NCBI GenBank assembly: GCA_033763975.1
Contig: JANRJM010000004.1
Span: forward strand, 40,039 to 104,038
Origin: Planctomycetota bacterium
GTDB lineage: Bacteria > Planctomycetota > Phycisphaerae > Phycisphaerales > UBA1924
Length of the DNA: 64,000 bases
Direction of reading: 5' to 3'
This document shows positions 33,696 through 41,432 of the stretch, in pieces (position 1 is the first letter of the stretch; each line of letters begins with the position of its first letter). A model generated the notes under the pieces. It had not been told where the DNA came from. It was given only the letters and a program-made list of their open reading frames with translations, and did no database searches. Made by a program: the position numbers and the translations under genes.

Positions 33696-34592
33696 ATGGC
33701 ACGGAACATGCGCACACGCGGTTTGATTCTCGGGTTGATGATCGCCTCGGGCGGGGCCACGGGCGGCATGGCCTCCGGCCAGGCCCCGCAGCCGGCCGCG
33801 GCGCCTCCCGCCGCCGACGCCCCCGCCGAGCAGGCGCACCCGCTGGGCGGTCCCAAAGTCGTCTCGCAGGAGGCGCCCCGCACGCTGGTGAAGAACGACC
33901 TGGCGGGCAAACTGATCGAGACCGAGCGGCGCCCGGAGGCCGAGGCCATCGATCTGCTCGAACTCTCGGAGCGTGAGAAGGCCGACGTGCAGCGCGTGCT
34001 CGCCGAGCGCGAAGCGGAAGTCTCGCGCGTGCTGTACGACAACCTGGAAGTGTTCCTGGGCTTGCAGGGCACGCTGCGCGGCGGCAACCCGCGCGAGTCT
34101 CTCGCCGCCGTGATGCAGGCGCGCGAGGTCGCGGCGTCGCTCCTCGAGCCCTCGCTCGCCTCGCGACTGGGCGAGGTGCTCTCCGAGCCCAACCGGGCGG
34201 AGTTCACGCGACTCCTGGGCGAGTACGAGGCGGCCCTGGCCCGCTCGCTGCCCGAGCGAGGCCCTGCCGGCCGGGGCACGCCCCGCGACGCTGCGGTGGG
34301 CGCGGAGTTCACCCGACGCCGGGTCGAGACGCATCTGCTGCTCAAGGAGATCGGGCGTTCGCTCGCGAGCAACGCGGCCGAAAAGCAGGGGCAGATGGAC
34401 GCGTTCCTCAAGGCCATCAACGCGACGGCCGAGCAGGAGAGCAAGATCCGGGCGATCGCGCAGGACGCGGCGAGCGGGAACCCGCTGAAGGAGCCCGACG
34501 CTCGCGCCCGGGCCGAGCGCTTCCGCCGGATCTTCGCGCTGCTGACGCCCCAGCAGCGGGCGGCGGCCCGCGAGTACTACCGCGCCCGCTGA
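33696..34592 (+). CDS. Exported helical protein of unknown function
   Basis: The 298 aa product has a signal peptide (GLILGLMIASGGATGGMASG), a Pro/Ala-rich segment, then an almost entirely helical body (LLELSEREKADVQRVLAERE; AEFTRRRVETHLLLKEIG; RFRRIFALLTPQQRAAAREY). The LTPQQR ending resembles Spy/CpxP-type periplasmic helical proteins and other LTxxQ proteins, but I cannot assign it. A GAGGGGG lies just before ATG 33696. It is followed 72 bases later by prpB, which has its own -10 box. Confidence 0.62.
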   Translation: MARNMRTRGLILGLMIASGGATGGMASGQAPQPAAAPPAADAPAEQAHPLGGPKVVSQEAPRTLVKNDLAGKLIETERRPEAEAIDLLELSEREKADVQRVLAEREAEVSRVLYDNLEVFLGLQGTLRGGNPRESLAAVMQAREVAASLLEPSLASRLGEVLSEPNRAEFTRLLGEYEAALARSLPERGPAGRGTPRDAAVGAEFTRRRVETHLLLKEIGRSLASNAAEKQGQMDAFLKAINATAEQESKIRAIAQDAASGNPLKEPDARARAERFRRIFALLTPQQRAAAREYYRAR

Positions 34593-34653
34593 GCCCTCCC
34601 GGCCGACGGGGTGCTTCCCCGGCCCCGGGCTCTCGGCCCCGGGTTGCCGGCGG

Positions 34654-34659
34654 TACCAT
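34654..34659 (+). promoter_or_regulatory. -10 box TACCAT of prpB, leaderless arrangement
   Basis: TACCAT ends 5 nt before the prpB ATG; no Shine-Dalgarno sequence is visible. Confidence 0.45.
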
Positions 34660-34664
34660 CGCGC

Positions 34665-35594
34665 ATGCCCAACCCACAGCACGAGGTCGCGACGCCCGGG
34701 CACCGCCTGCGCTCGCTCATGGATGCCGGGTGCGTCGCCGCGCCCGGCGCGTTCAACGCGCTCGCCGCCCGGGCGATCGCCCGCGCCGGGTTCGACGCGT
34801 GCTACATCTCGGGAGCCGCGACGAGCGTCTCGGCCGGCGTGCCGGACGTGGGGCTGCTGACGCTCGAGCACTTCGCGCGGGCGATCCGAGAGGCGTCGGA
34901 CGCGAGCGGGCTGCCCGTCCTTGCCGACGCCGACACCGGGTTCGGCGAGGCGGAGATGGTCCGCCGGACGGTGATCGAATACGCGCGCGCCGGGGGCGCG
35001 GGGCTGCACCTCGAGGACCAGAAGTTCCCGAAGCGGTGCGGGCACCTCGACGGCAAGGAACTGGTGCCCGTCGACCACATGGCTGAGAAGGTGGAGTGGG
35101 CCGCCCGGGCGCGCGACGACGTCGATCCCGGGTTCGTCGTGTGCGCCCGCACCGATGCGCGGGGGGTGGAGGGGCTCGACGCCGCGATCGCGCGTGCGGG
35201 CGAGTACGTCCGGGCCGGCGCGGACATGATCTTCCCCGAGGGGCTGGCCGACGCGTCGGAGTTCGCGCGATTCGCCGAGGCGATGCGACGGCTTCGGGGC
35301 CCCGCCGGGCGAACGGGCCCGTACGTGCTCGCGAACATGACCGAGTTCGGCAAGACGCCGATCATCCCGCTCTCGCAGTTCGCGTCGATGGGATACTCGA
35401 TCGTGATCTACCCCGTCACGCTGCTGCGCGTCGCGATGGGCGCGGTGACGCGGGCGCTCGAGACGCTGAAACGCGACGGCTCGGCGCAGGGTCTGCTCAA
35501 CGACATGCAGACCCGGGCCGCGTTGTACGACCTCATCGGCTACACGCCCGGCACGCCCTGGGAATGCCCCCCTCGGCGCGACCCGCCCGGCTAG
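34665..35594 (+). CDS. prpB: 2-methylisocitrate lyase PrpB
   Basis: Cleaves 2-methylisocitrate to pyruvate and succinate, the last step of the methylcitrate cycle. The 309 aa TIM barrel carries the lyase-superfamily signature KRCGHLDGKELV with the catalytic Cys, the metal-binding DADTGFGEAEMV, and the PrpB-type ending GYSIVIYPVTLLRVAMGA. The closely related carboxyphosphonoenolpyruvate mutase and oxaloacetase enzymes lack this exact KRCGH block. Its last 4 bases overlap the convergent sirtuin gene. prpD and a citrate/methylcitrate synthase lie within 4 kb on either side. Confidence 0.93.
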   Translation: MPNPQHEVATPGHRLRSLMDAGCVAAPGAFNALAARAIARAGFDACYISGAATSVSAGVPDVGLLTLEHFARAIREASDASGLPVLADADTGFGEAEMVRRTVIEYARAGGAGLHLEDQKFPKRCGHLDGKELVPVDHMAEKVEWAARARDDVDPGFVVCARTDARGVEGLDAAIARAGEYVRAGADMIFPEGLADASEFARFAEAMRRLRGPAGRTGPYVLANMTEFGKTPIIPLSQFASMGYSIVIYPVTLLRVAMGAVTRALETLKRDGSAQGLLNDMQTRAALYDLIGYTPGTPWECPPRRDPPG

Positions 35595-36394
35595 CCCTCG
35601 CCGAACGCCAGTTCCACGACTCGCGGCAGCGCGTCGCCCGTGCGCGCGCGGATCGACACGTCGACCGAGTTCGAGATCGGCGTCGCTTCCAGGTTGATCT
35701 CGCCGGTGAACGCGCCGTGCGACGACGCGAGGCGGCTGAACGCCGCGGCCGGGTACACGACGGCGCTCGTCCCCAGCGAGAGAAACACGTCGCACTCGAC
35801 CGCCGCCTCGCCCGCGCGGGTGAGCGCGTCCTCGGGCAGCGCCTCGCCGAACCACACGACGTCCGGGCGCAGCAGCCCCGCGGGGTCAAACGGCGACGGC
35901 GGCGGAAACGCGGGCATGGGCGCGGCGTCGGGCGTGACGCGCCGGCCTGTGCGGGTGCAGCGCCAGTCGATGATGGAGCCGTGCAGTTCCACGACGTTCG
36001 TGCTGCCGGCCCGCTGATGCAGGCGGTCGACGTTCTGCGTGAGCAGCGTGAGCGTTCCGCCCCGGGCGTGCAACTGGTGTTCGAGTTCGGCCAGTGCCGC
36101 GTGCCCGGGGTTGGGCTCCGCCGCCAGGCAGCCGAGGCGCCGCCAGTCGTACCACTTCGTGACCATCGCGGGGTTGGCGTCGAACGCCTCGGGCGTGGCG
36201 AGCGAGGCGGGGTCGAACTCCTTCCACAGGGCCTGCATGTCGGCGGGCAGATCGGCGACGGTGGCGCCGCGGAAGGTCCGCAGGCCGGACTCGGCCGAGA
36301 CGCCCGCGCCGGTGATGGCGACGACGCGCCGCGCGTCGCGGAGACGCCGCGCGAGGAGGGCGAGCGGCGCGGGCTCGTCGCGGCGCGGGTTCAC
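35591..36394 (-). CDS. SIR2-family NAD-dependent deacylase lacking the zinc cysteine tetrad
   Basis: The 267 aa sirtuin removes acyl groups from protein lysines with NAD. The Rossmann motifs are intact: GAGVSAESGLRTFRG, TQNVDRLHQRAG, and the catalytic His in VVELHGSI. NAD-ribose contacts are in VVWFGEALPEDAL and LSLGTSAVVYPAAAF. The segment that normally carries two CxxC pairs (between HGS and VVWFGE) contains one Cys only and a Pro-rich loop, so no structural zinc is expected. GTG 36394 overlaps the upstream hydrolase stop (GTGA). Confidence 0.88.
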   Translation of the reverse strand: MNPRRDEPAPLALLARRLRDARRVVAITGAGVSAESGLRTFRGATVADLPADMQALWKEFDPASLATPEAFDANPAMVTKWYDWRRLGCLAAEPNPGHAALAELEHQLHARGGTLTLLTQNVDRLHQRAGSTNVVELHGSIIDWRCTRTGRRVTPDAAPMPAFPPPSPFDPAGLLRPDVVWFGEALPEDALTRAGEAAVECDVFLSLGTSAVVYPAAAFSRLASSHGAFTGEINLEATPISNSVDVSIRARTGDALPRVVELAFGEG

Positions 36395-37524
36395 GGGGCG
36401 GGGATCTCGACGGGCGCGGGCACGGCCCGGCCGATGGTGCTTCCCGCGAGGAACTCGCGGACGAGCGTCGCGACCAGCTCGGGCTGCTCGAGGGGGAGCG
36501 AGTGCATGGCGCCGCCGACGGTGACGAGGCGGGCCGCGGGGAGCTGGGCGGCGAGCTTGTACCCCATCGAGACGGGGAGCACCTCGTCGTGCACGCCCCA
36601 GATGATGAGCGTCGGCCGATCCACGCGCCGGTACGACGCGACGATGGGGTCGATGCGCTCCCAGTCGGGGCGCATCCCGCGCGAGGGCACCGCGCGGTTG
36701 AGCATCGCCTGCATCGAGCGCCGGGAGGCTTCGTCGGAGAGCACGCGGATCTTCGTGTCCGCCTCTTGGCGGAGCGCCCGGTGCGGGTGGAACGAGCTGT
36801 CGAGCATGCCCGACGCGACCCGCTCGCGCAGCAGGCCGAGCCGGCGCGCGCTCCAGACCTCCACGCCCGAGACCCGCGACAGCTCGAGCAGCAGGGGGTG
36901 CATCTTCTCGACCGCGACGTCCAGGGGCGCGACGAGGGCGAGCGACTCGACCGCCGCAACGACATCGGGGAAGTCCCGGCGCAGCGCGGGGTCGCCGAAC
37001 ATGCGGATGGCCACCGCCCCGCCGTAGGAGTGCGCGAGAAGCACCACGCGGGGCGTCGGCCCGGCGCGCTCGCGCAGGTGTAGTTGCAGCGCCTCCATCA
37101 CGCGACGGGTCGTGTCGGCCAGGGTGTAGGTCGTCTCGGGCACCTCCGCGGGGTCGGGCTTGTCGCTCGCGCCGCACCCGGGCAGGTCGATGAGGAGCAG
37201 GTCATGGTCGCCGGCCAGGTCGCCCGCCACGAAGCGCCACGCGTCCGAATCGGCGAACACCCCGTGCAGCGCCACCACCAGCGTGGAACGGTCGCCCGGG
37301 CCCAGCGCGTGCAGCGCGACGCGCAGCGGCGCGCCGCTCACGCCTGATGTCGGCACGAGCGAGGTGCGGCGGGCCGCCCGAACGTACCCGTCCTTCAGCG
37401 TCGCGAGCGAGCCGATGGAGTCCTCGTCTACCAGGCGTGTGTACGACGAGCGGCATCCCGACGCGAGCGCGAGCACCGCGCCCAGGAGCACCCACAGCAC
37501 GCGCGGCATCGGCGTCGGACGCAT
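36391..37524 (-). CDS. Alpha/beta-fold hydrolase, predicted lipoprotein
   Basis: The 377 aa product has a lipoprotein signal peptide ending in the lipobox LASGC (Cys near residue 23), so it is probably anchored in a membrane facing the periplasm. The catalytic triad is visible: nucleophile Ser in LLAHSYGGAVA, Asp in WGVHDEVLPV, His in GGAMHSLPLEQP; the oxyanion loop is VVALHGVFAD. The natural substrate is unknown (esterase-, lipase- or haloperoxidase-like). ATG 37524 is chosen because it begins the signal peptide. The stop overlaps the sirtuin start by 4 nt, so the pair is coupled. Confidence 0.83.
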   Translation of the reverse strand: MRPTPMPRVLWVLLGAVLALASGCRSSYTRLVDEDSIGSLATLKDGYVRAARRTSLVPTSGVSGAPLRVALHALGPGDRSTLVVALHGVFADSDAWRFVAGDLAGDHDLLLIDLPGCGASDKPDPAEVPETTYTLADTTRRVMEALQLHLRERAGPTPRVVLLAHSYGGAVAIRMFGDPALRRDFPDVVAAVESLALVAPLDVAVEKMHPLLLELSRVSGVEVWSARRLGLLRERVASGMLDSSFHPHRALRQEADTKIRVLSDEASRRSMQAMLNRAVPSRGMRPDWERIDPIVASYRRVDRPTLIIWGVHDEVLPVSMGYKLAAQLPAARLVTVGGAMHSLPLEQPELVATLVREFLAGSTIGRAVPAPVEIPAP

Positions 37525-37598
37525 GGCGGAGAACCGTAGCGGGGGGGGCGTCCGTCGCCAAGGCGCCAAGCCGTCGGGTCGCCACGCCGTCACGTCGC

Positions 37599-39275
37599 TC
37601 AGTCGAACCGCGCGCCGGGGTTGAGCGCGAAGTCCATGAGCCGCGCGACCTCGCCCGCGCCGGCCTTGGGCAGCGCGGTGAATCTATCGATGAGCGTGCG
37701 GGGCTCGTCCGTCGCCAGCCCGGCGAGGCGCTCGAACTTGTGGGACAGGATGTCGTGCAGGTCGATCTTGTCGGGCCCGAGGTCGTTGCGCGCGTGCCCG
37801 CCGGGGTACATCACCAGCCCGGAGTCGAACGCCTCGCCCTCCTCGTCGGTGATGACCATCGACGTCGGGATCCCGTCGGGGTACTTCGCGTCGTAGTCGG
37901 CGCCGCCGTGCTCGAAGGACATCTTCCCCATCAGCTCGCGCGTGAGGGGGTCTTTGAGGGCGCGCGGGCCGAAGTCGTGCGGCAGGAGCATGAGGTCCTT
38001 CCACGACGGCGCGAAGTCGCGCCGGGCCGCCCGAAGTTCCAGGGCCTTGCGCAGCATCGTGCACACCAGGTACAGCATCGAGTGGTCCGCGGACTGGCGG
38101 GTCTTGGGGTCGCGCTTCGCCGGGTCGCCGATGATGCCGAACGCCGGCTCGTACGCGCGCACGACGATCGAGCGGATGCAGTCGCCCGTCTGGTCCTCGA
38201 GCAGGTGCGGGTGACGCGCGAGCAGGTTGATGAGCCCCTGCAGCGCCCCCGCCGACTGGTGCTCGTAGAGCCCGAGCTTGAAGTGCATGCCCATCACCGC
38301 GAAGTCGTCGCCCGCGCGGCCCAGGTGCAGGTCGAACGGCGACGCGTACGCGTTCCCCTCGCGGTGCGCGGGGATGCCCGTCCCCGCCGACTCCACCTTG
38401 CGGAACAACTGCCCGGGCCCTTCGAACAGGCGGAAGACCGCCTCCGGGTTGCGGAAGATGTCGCGCGGGCCCAGGAAGCCCATCATCGACCGGCGCACCG
38501 CGACGATCGCCGCCTCGGTGCTGATCGCGGCGCTCGCGCCCTTGCTGTCGGAGAGCTGCTTGCCCGCGCGGATCGCGCGGAAGGGGATATGGTGCGCCAC
38601 GACCATGCCGATCGCGCTCTCGATCTGGTCCTCGGTCGCGCCGAGCATCGCCCCGAAGGTCGCCGCCGACGCGATCGCCCCGTGCAGCACGTGGTCGATC
38701 TTGTACGACTTGAGCGAGAAGACCTCGGCCAGGCGCCCGCGGATCTCGTCGAGCAGCACCATGCCCCGCAGGGCGAAGGCCCCGTCCATCCCGCGCAGCT
38801 GGGCCGCCGCGAGGGCGACGCTGTAGAAGTCGTTGTGCCCGAACTCGCCGGCGGTGTGCCCGCGCGCGGGGTTGAACCCGAAGTTCGTCCCGTTGCTGTC
38901 CCACTCGCGCACCGCGGCACAGTTCGCGGCGATCGCCTTCTCGACCTGCACGTCCGTCCGCGAGCCGAACGTGGGCACGCCCGACCGGACGCACCCCTTC
39001 GCCCAGCGCACGCCCGCGAGCGTGCCCGTGCCCGACGGGGGCGTGGGGTAGAGGTGCGCCTCGTCGCGCAGCAGCACCGGCGCGTTGGTGCCCAGCGCGA
39101 TCGCCGAGACCCCGCACAGGCAGGCGTCGGTGAAGAAGAGCGCGGTGCGCTCCAGCACCGCCTCGCCCGGCTCGCCCGCCAGCGCGGGGTCGTCGGACAT
39201 GAACTCGATGGCGTACCGCGCGAGTCCCTGCGCCTGGTTGGTGTCGGCGGGGAGGGTGACGAACGGGTCGGACAT
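37599..39275 (-). CDS. prpD: 2-methylcitrate dehydratase (MmgE/PrpD family)
   Basis: Dehydrates 2-methylcitrate in propionate breakdown. The 558 aa protein matches PrpD through its length: REWDSNGTNFGFNPARGHTAG, the helix-rich GAIASAATFGAMLGAT block, LSDSKGASAAISTEAAIVAV, the FKLGLYEHQSAGALQGLINLL domain, and the late DPLTRELMGKMSFEHGG. It is about 75 residues longer than the E. coli enzyme. ATG 39275 has a GGAGG-type site just upstream. prpB and a citrate/methylcitrate synthase lie nearby but not in one operon. Confidence 0.9.
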   Translation of the reverse strand: MSDPFVTLPADTNQAQGLARYAIEFMSDDPALAGEPGEAVLERTALFFTDACLCGVSAIALGTNAPVLLRDEAHLYPTPPSGTGTLAGVRWAKGCVRSGVPTFGSRTDVQVEKAIAANCAAVREWDSNGTNFGFNPARGHTAGEFGHNDFYSVALAAAQLRGMDGAFALRGMVLLDEIRGRLAEVFSLKSYKIDHVLHGAIASAATFGAMLGATEDQIESAIGMVVAHHIPFRAIRAGKQLSDSKGASAAISTEAAIVAVRRSMMGFLGPRDIFRNPEAVFRLFEGPGQLFRKVESAGTGIPAHREGNAYASPFDLHLGRAGDDFAVMGMHFKLGLYEHQSAGALQGLINLLARHPHLLEDQTGDCIRSIVVRAYEPAFGIIGDPAKRDPKTRQSADHSMLYLVCTMLRKALELRAARRDFAPSWKDLMLLPHDFGPRALKDPLTRELMGKMSFEHGGADYDAKYPDGIPTSMVITDEEGEAFDSGLVMYPGGHARNDLGPDKIDLHDILSHKFERLAGLATDEPRTLIDRFTALPKAGAGEVARLMDFALNPGARFD

Positions 39276-39344
39276 GACGCCTCCTTTCGGGGCAGGCAGG
39301 GTATGTCCGCAGGTCGGGGGCCGGGCCCCGCGCCGGGCGGCCGG

Positions 39345-40025
39345 TCAGTTCGCGCCCATGTACAGCGGGCGCCCCAGGCCCAGCGTGAAGACCGCGCACC
39401 CGTACAGCGCGTGCTCGATCGCCGACAGCAGGGTCGACCTCGACTGCTGATACGTGTACGAGAAAATCAGCCCGCCGGCCAGCGTGAGCGTGAGCGCCAC
39501 CTCATTGCGGAAAATGATGTGCCCCCACGCGAACGCGAGCGCGCTCGCCCACAGCATCGCGCCGTCCGACGGGAAGATGGTCCGGTAGCGGTGCATGATG
39601 AACGTGCGGAACACGATCGTCTGCGGGAACACCGAGAGCATCGGGTACAGCAGCATCACCGCGGCCCACAGCGCGGGGCGCTCGCGCGGGAACGCCAGGA
39701 ACCACCCGGGCTGGAAGATCAGCACGATCGCCCCGAGCACGAGCACGCCCAGCGACCACAGCCCCAGCACCCGCCCGATGCGTCCGGGCACCGCCCGGGC
39801 GTTCCAGAGTTGACGCCGGTCGAACGTCGGGTCCGTGAGCAGCAGCGTGAGACACACCGCGGCTCCGCCGAAGAGCATCAGCCACAGGGCCTTCACACTC
39901 CCCGCGGCGAGCACCCCCGGCAGCACCGCGAAGAGCGCGATGAACTCAACCCACTTGGCGAGGCGCCCCGCCCGCCCCGCGCGGGGCGATACGGCAGGCG
40001 CGAGCACATCCGGGCCGGGATCCAT
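39345..40025 (-). CDS. CPBP-type intramembrane protease-like membrane protein, catalytic Glu pair absent
   Basis: The 226 aa product has about seven hydrophobic segments. It resembles the CPBP (CAAX protease/bacteriocin-processing) family in the order FRTFIMHRY, FAWGHIIFRN and AIEHALYGCAVFTL. The usual EExxxR motif reads QTIVFR here, so both Glu residues are missing while the later His positions remain. It is either an inactive or repurposed relative, or a divergent enzyme. It is divergent from the thiolase gene across 88 bases. Confidence 0.7.
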   Translation of the reverse strand: MDPGPDVLAPAVSPRAGRAGRLAKWVEFIALFAVLPGVLAAGSVKALWLMLFGGAAVCLTLLLTDPTFDRRQLWNARAVPGRIGRVLGLWSLGVLVLGAIVLIFQPGWFLAFPRERPALWAAVMLLYPMLSVFPQTIVFRTFIMHRYRTIFPSDGAMLWASALAFAWGHIIFRNEVALTLTLAGGLIFSYTYQQSRSTLLSAIEHALYGCAVFTLGLGRPLYMGAN

Positions 40026-40113
40026 GTCCCGTTGTTCGGTGTGCCGCGCACGCGGTTTCGAGATCGCCCGAAAATGAGCCCCGACCTACACTCCCCTTTC
40101 AGGAGTGCTGCCC

Positions 40114-41319
40114 ATGACCATCCCGGTAATCCTCGCGGCCAAACGCACGCCCATCGGCCGGTTCTTCGGCGGGCTGAGCCGCGTCCCGTCGCCCGTGCTG
40201 GGCTCGTACGCCATCGGCGGGCTCTTCGCCGAGCAGCCGACGCTGAAGCGCGAGGCCGAGAAGGGCGCCGTCGACGAGGTCATCATGGGCTGCGTGCTGC
40301 AGGCCGGACTCGGGCAGAACCCCGCGCGCCAGGCGGCCCTCAAGGCGGGCATGCCCGACACGCAGTCGTGCGTCACGATCAACAAGGTCTGCGGCTCGGG
40401 CCTCCAGGCCGTCATGCAGGCCGCCGGCGCCATCAAGGCCGGCGACGCGAGCCTCGTGATCGCGGGCGGGTTCGAGAGCATGACGCAGGCGCCGTACTTC
40501 GCCCGCATCCGCGACGGCGCGGGCGCGCCGAAGTTCGGGCCCGTGCAGTTCGAGGACCACATGCAGTACGACGGGCTGCGCTGCGCGTTCGAGTGCTGGG
40601 CGATGGGCAACGCCGCCGACCACATCGCCAAGGCGTACGACGTGAGCCGCGCCGACCAGGACCGCTGGAGCGCCCGCAGCCACCAGCGCGCCGCCGAGGC
40701 CACCAAGAACGGCTGGTTCAAGGGCGAGCTCGTGGCGCTCACGGGCGAGCAGTGCCTCGACAAGAAGTCTCCCGGCGTGAGCGCCGACGAGGGCATCCGC
40801 GCGGAGAGCACGACCGAATCACTCGCCAAGCTCCGCCCGGTCTTCGACGCCAAGGACGGCACCGTCACCGCCGGCAACGCGAGCCAGATCTCCGACGGCG
40901 CCGCCGCCCTCGCCGTCGCCAGCATGGCCCGCGCCGAGGCGCTGGGCATGAAGCCGATCGCGCGGATCCTCGCGTACCACACCTCGGGCGTCGCGCCCAA
41001 GGACATCTTCCGCGCGCCCGCGCTCGCCGTGCCCGCGGTCATCGCCAAGGCCGGGCTCAAGGTCGGAGACATCGACCTCTTCGAACTCAACGAGGCCTTC
41101 GCCGCGCAGACCCTTCAGAACATGAAGGAGGGTGGCATCCCCGAGGACAAGGTGAACATCTGCGGCGGGGCCGTCGCGCTCGGGCACCCCATCGGCTGCT
41201 CGGGCGCCCGCGTGCTGACGACGCTCATCCACCAGTTGCACCGCACCGGCGGGAAGCGCGGCGTGGCGGCCCTGTGCCTGGGCGGGGGCAACGCGGTGGC
41301 GATGGTCGTCGAGGTGTAA
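40114..41319 (+). CDS. Acetyl-CoA acetyltransferase (thiolase)
   Basis: Interconverts two acetyl-CoA and acetoacetyl-CoA, or acts in beta-oxidation. The 401 aa sequence has the acyl-binding Cys in TINKVCGSGLQAVM (about residue 92), GGFESMTQAPY, ELNEAFAAQ, and the C-terminal active-site GGAVALGHPIGCSGARVLTTL with His and second Cys. ATG 40114 has AGGAG at exactly 8 nt; GTG 40105 would overlap that site. A TACACT at 40087-40092 is a plausible -10. Its place next to the prp genes fits acyl-CoA metabolism. Confidence 0.95.
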   Translation: MTIPVILAAKRTPIGRFFGGLSRVPSPVLGSYAIGGLFAEQPTLKREAEKGAVDEVIMGCVLQAGLGQNPARQAALKAGMPDTQSCVTINKVCGSGLQAVMQAAGAIKAGDASLVIAGGFESMTQAPYFARIRDGAGAPKFGPVQFEDHMQYDGLRCAFECWAMGNAADHIAKAYDVSRADQDRWSARSHQRAAEATKNGWFKGELVALTGEQCLDKKSPGVSADEGIRAESTTESLAKLRPVFDAKDGTVTAGNASQISDGAAALAVASMARAEALGMKPIARILAYHTSGVAPKDIFRAPALAVPAVIAKAGLKVGDIDLFELNEAFAAQTLQNMKEGGIPEDKVNICGGAVALGHPIGCSGARVLTTLIHQLHRTGGKRGVAALCLGGGNAVAMVVEV

Positions 41320-41419
41320 GGGCGAGGCATCCGAATGCTGGGCGTCCCGGGGCTCGGTACCGCGGGCGTTCGCACGGCGCGGGCCGGTCGGCCGGATCGA
41401 CGGACGACTCGACCTGTGG

Positions 41420-41425
41420 TAAGGT
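41420..41425 (+). promoter_or_regulatory. -10 box TAAGGT of the OPT transporter gene, leaderless arrangement
   Basis: TAAGGT ends 7 nt before the ATG at 41433 with no Shine-Dalgarno sequence. Confidence 0.4.
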
Positions 41426-41432
41426 TTCGCGC

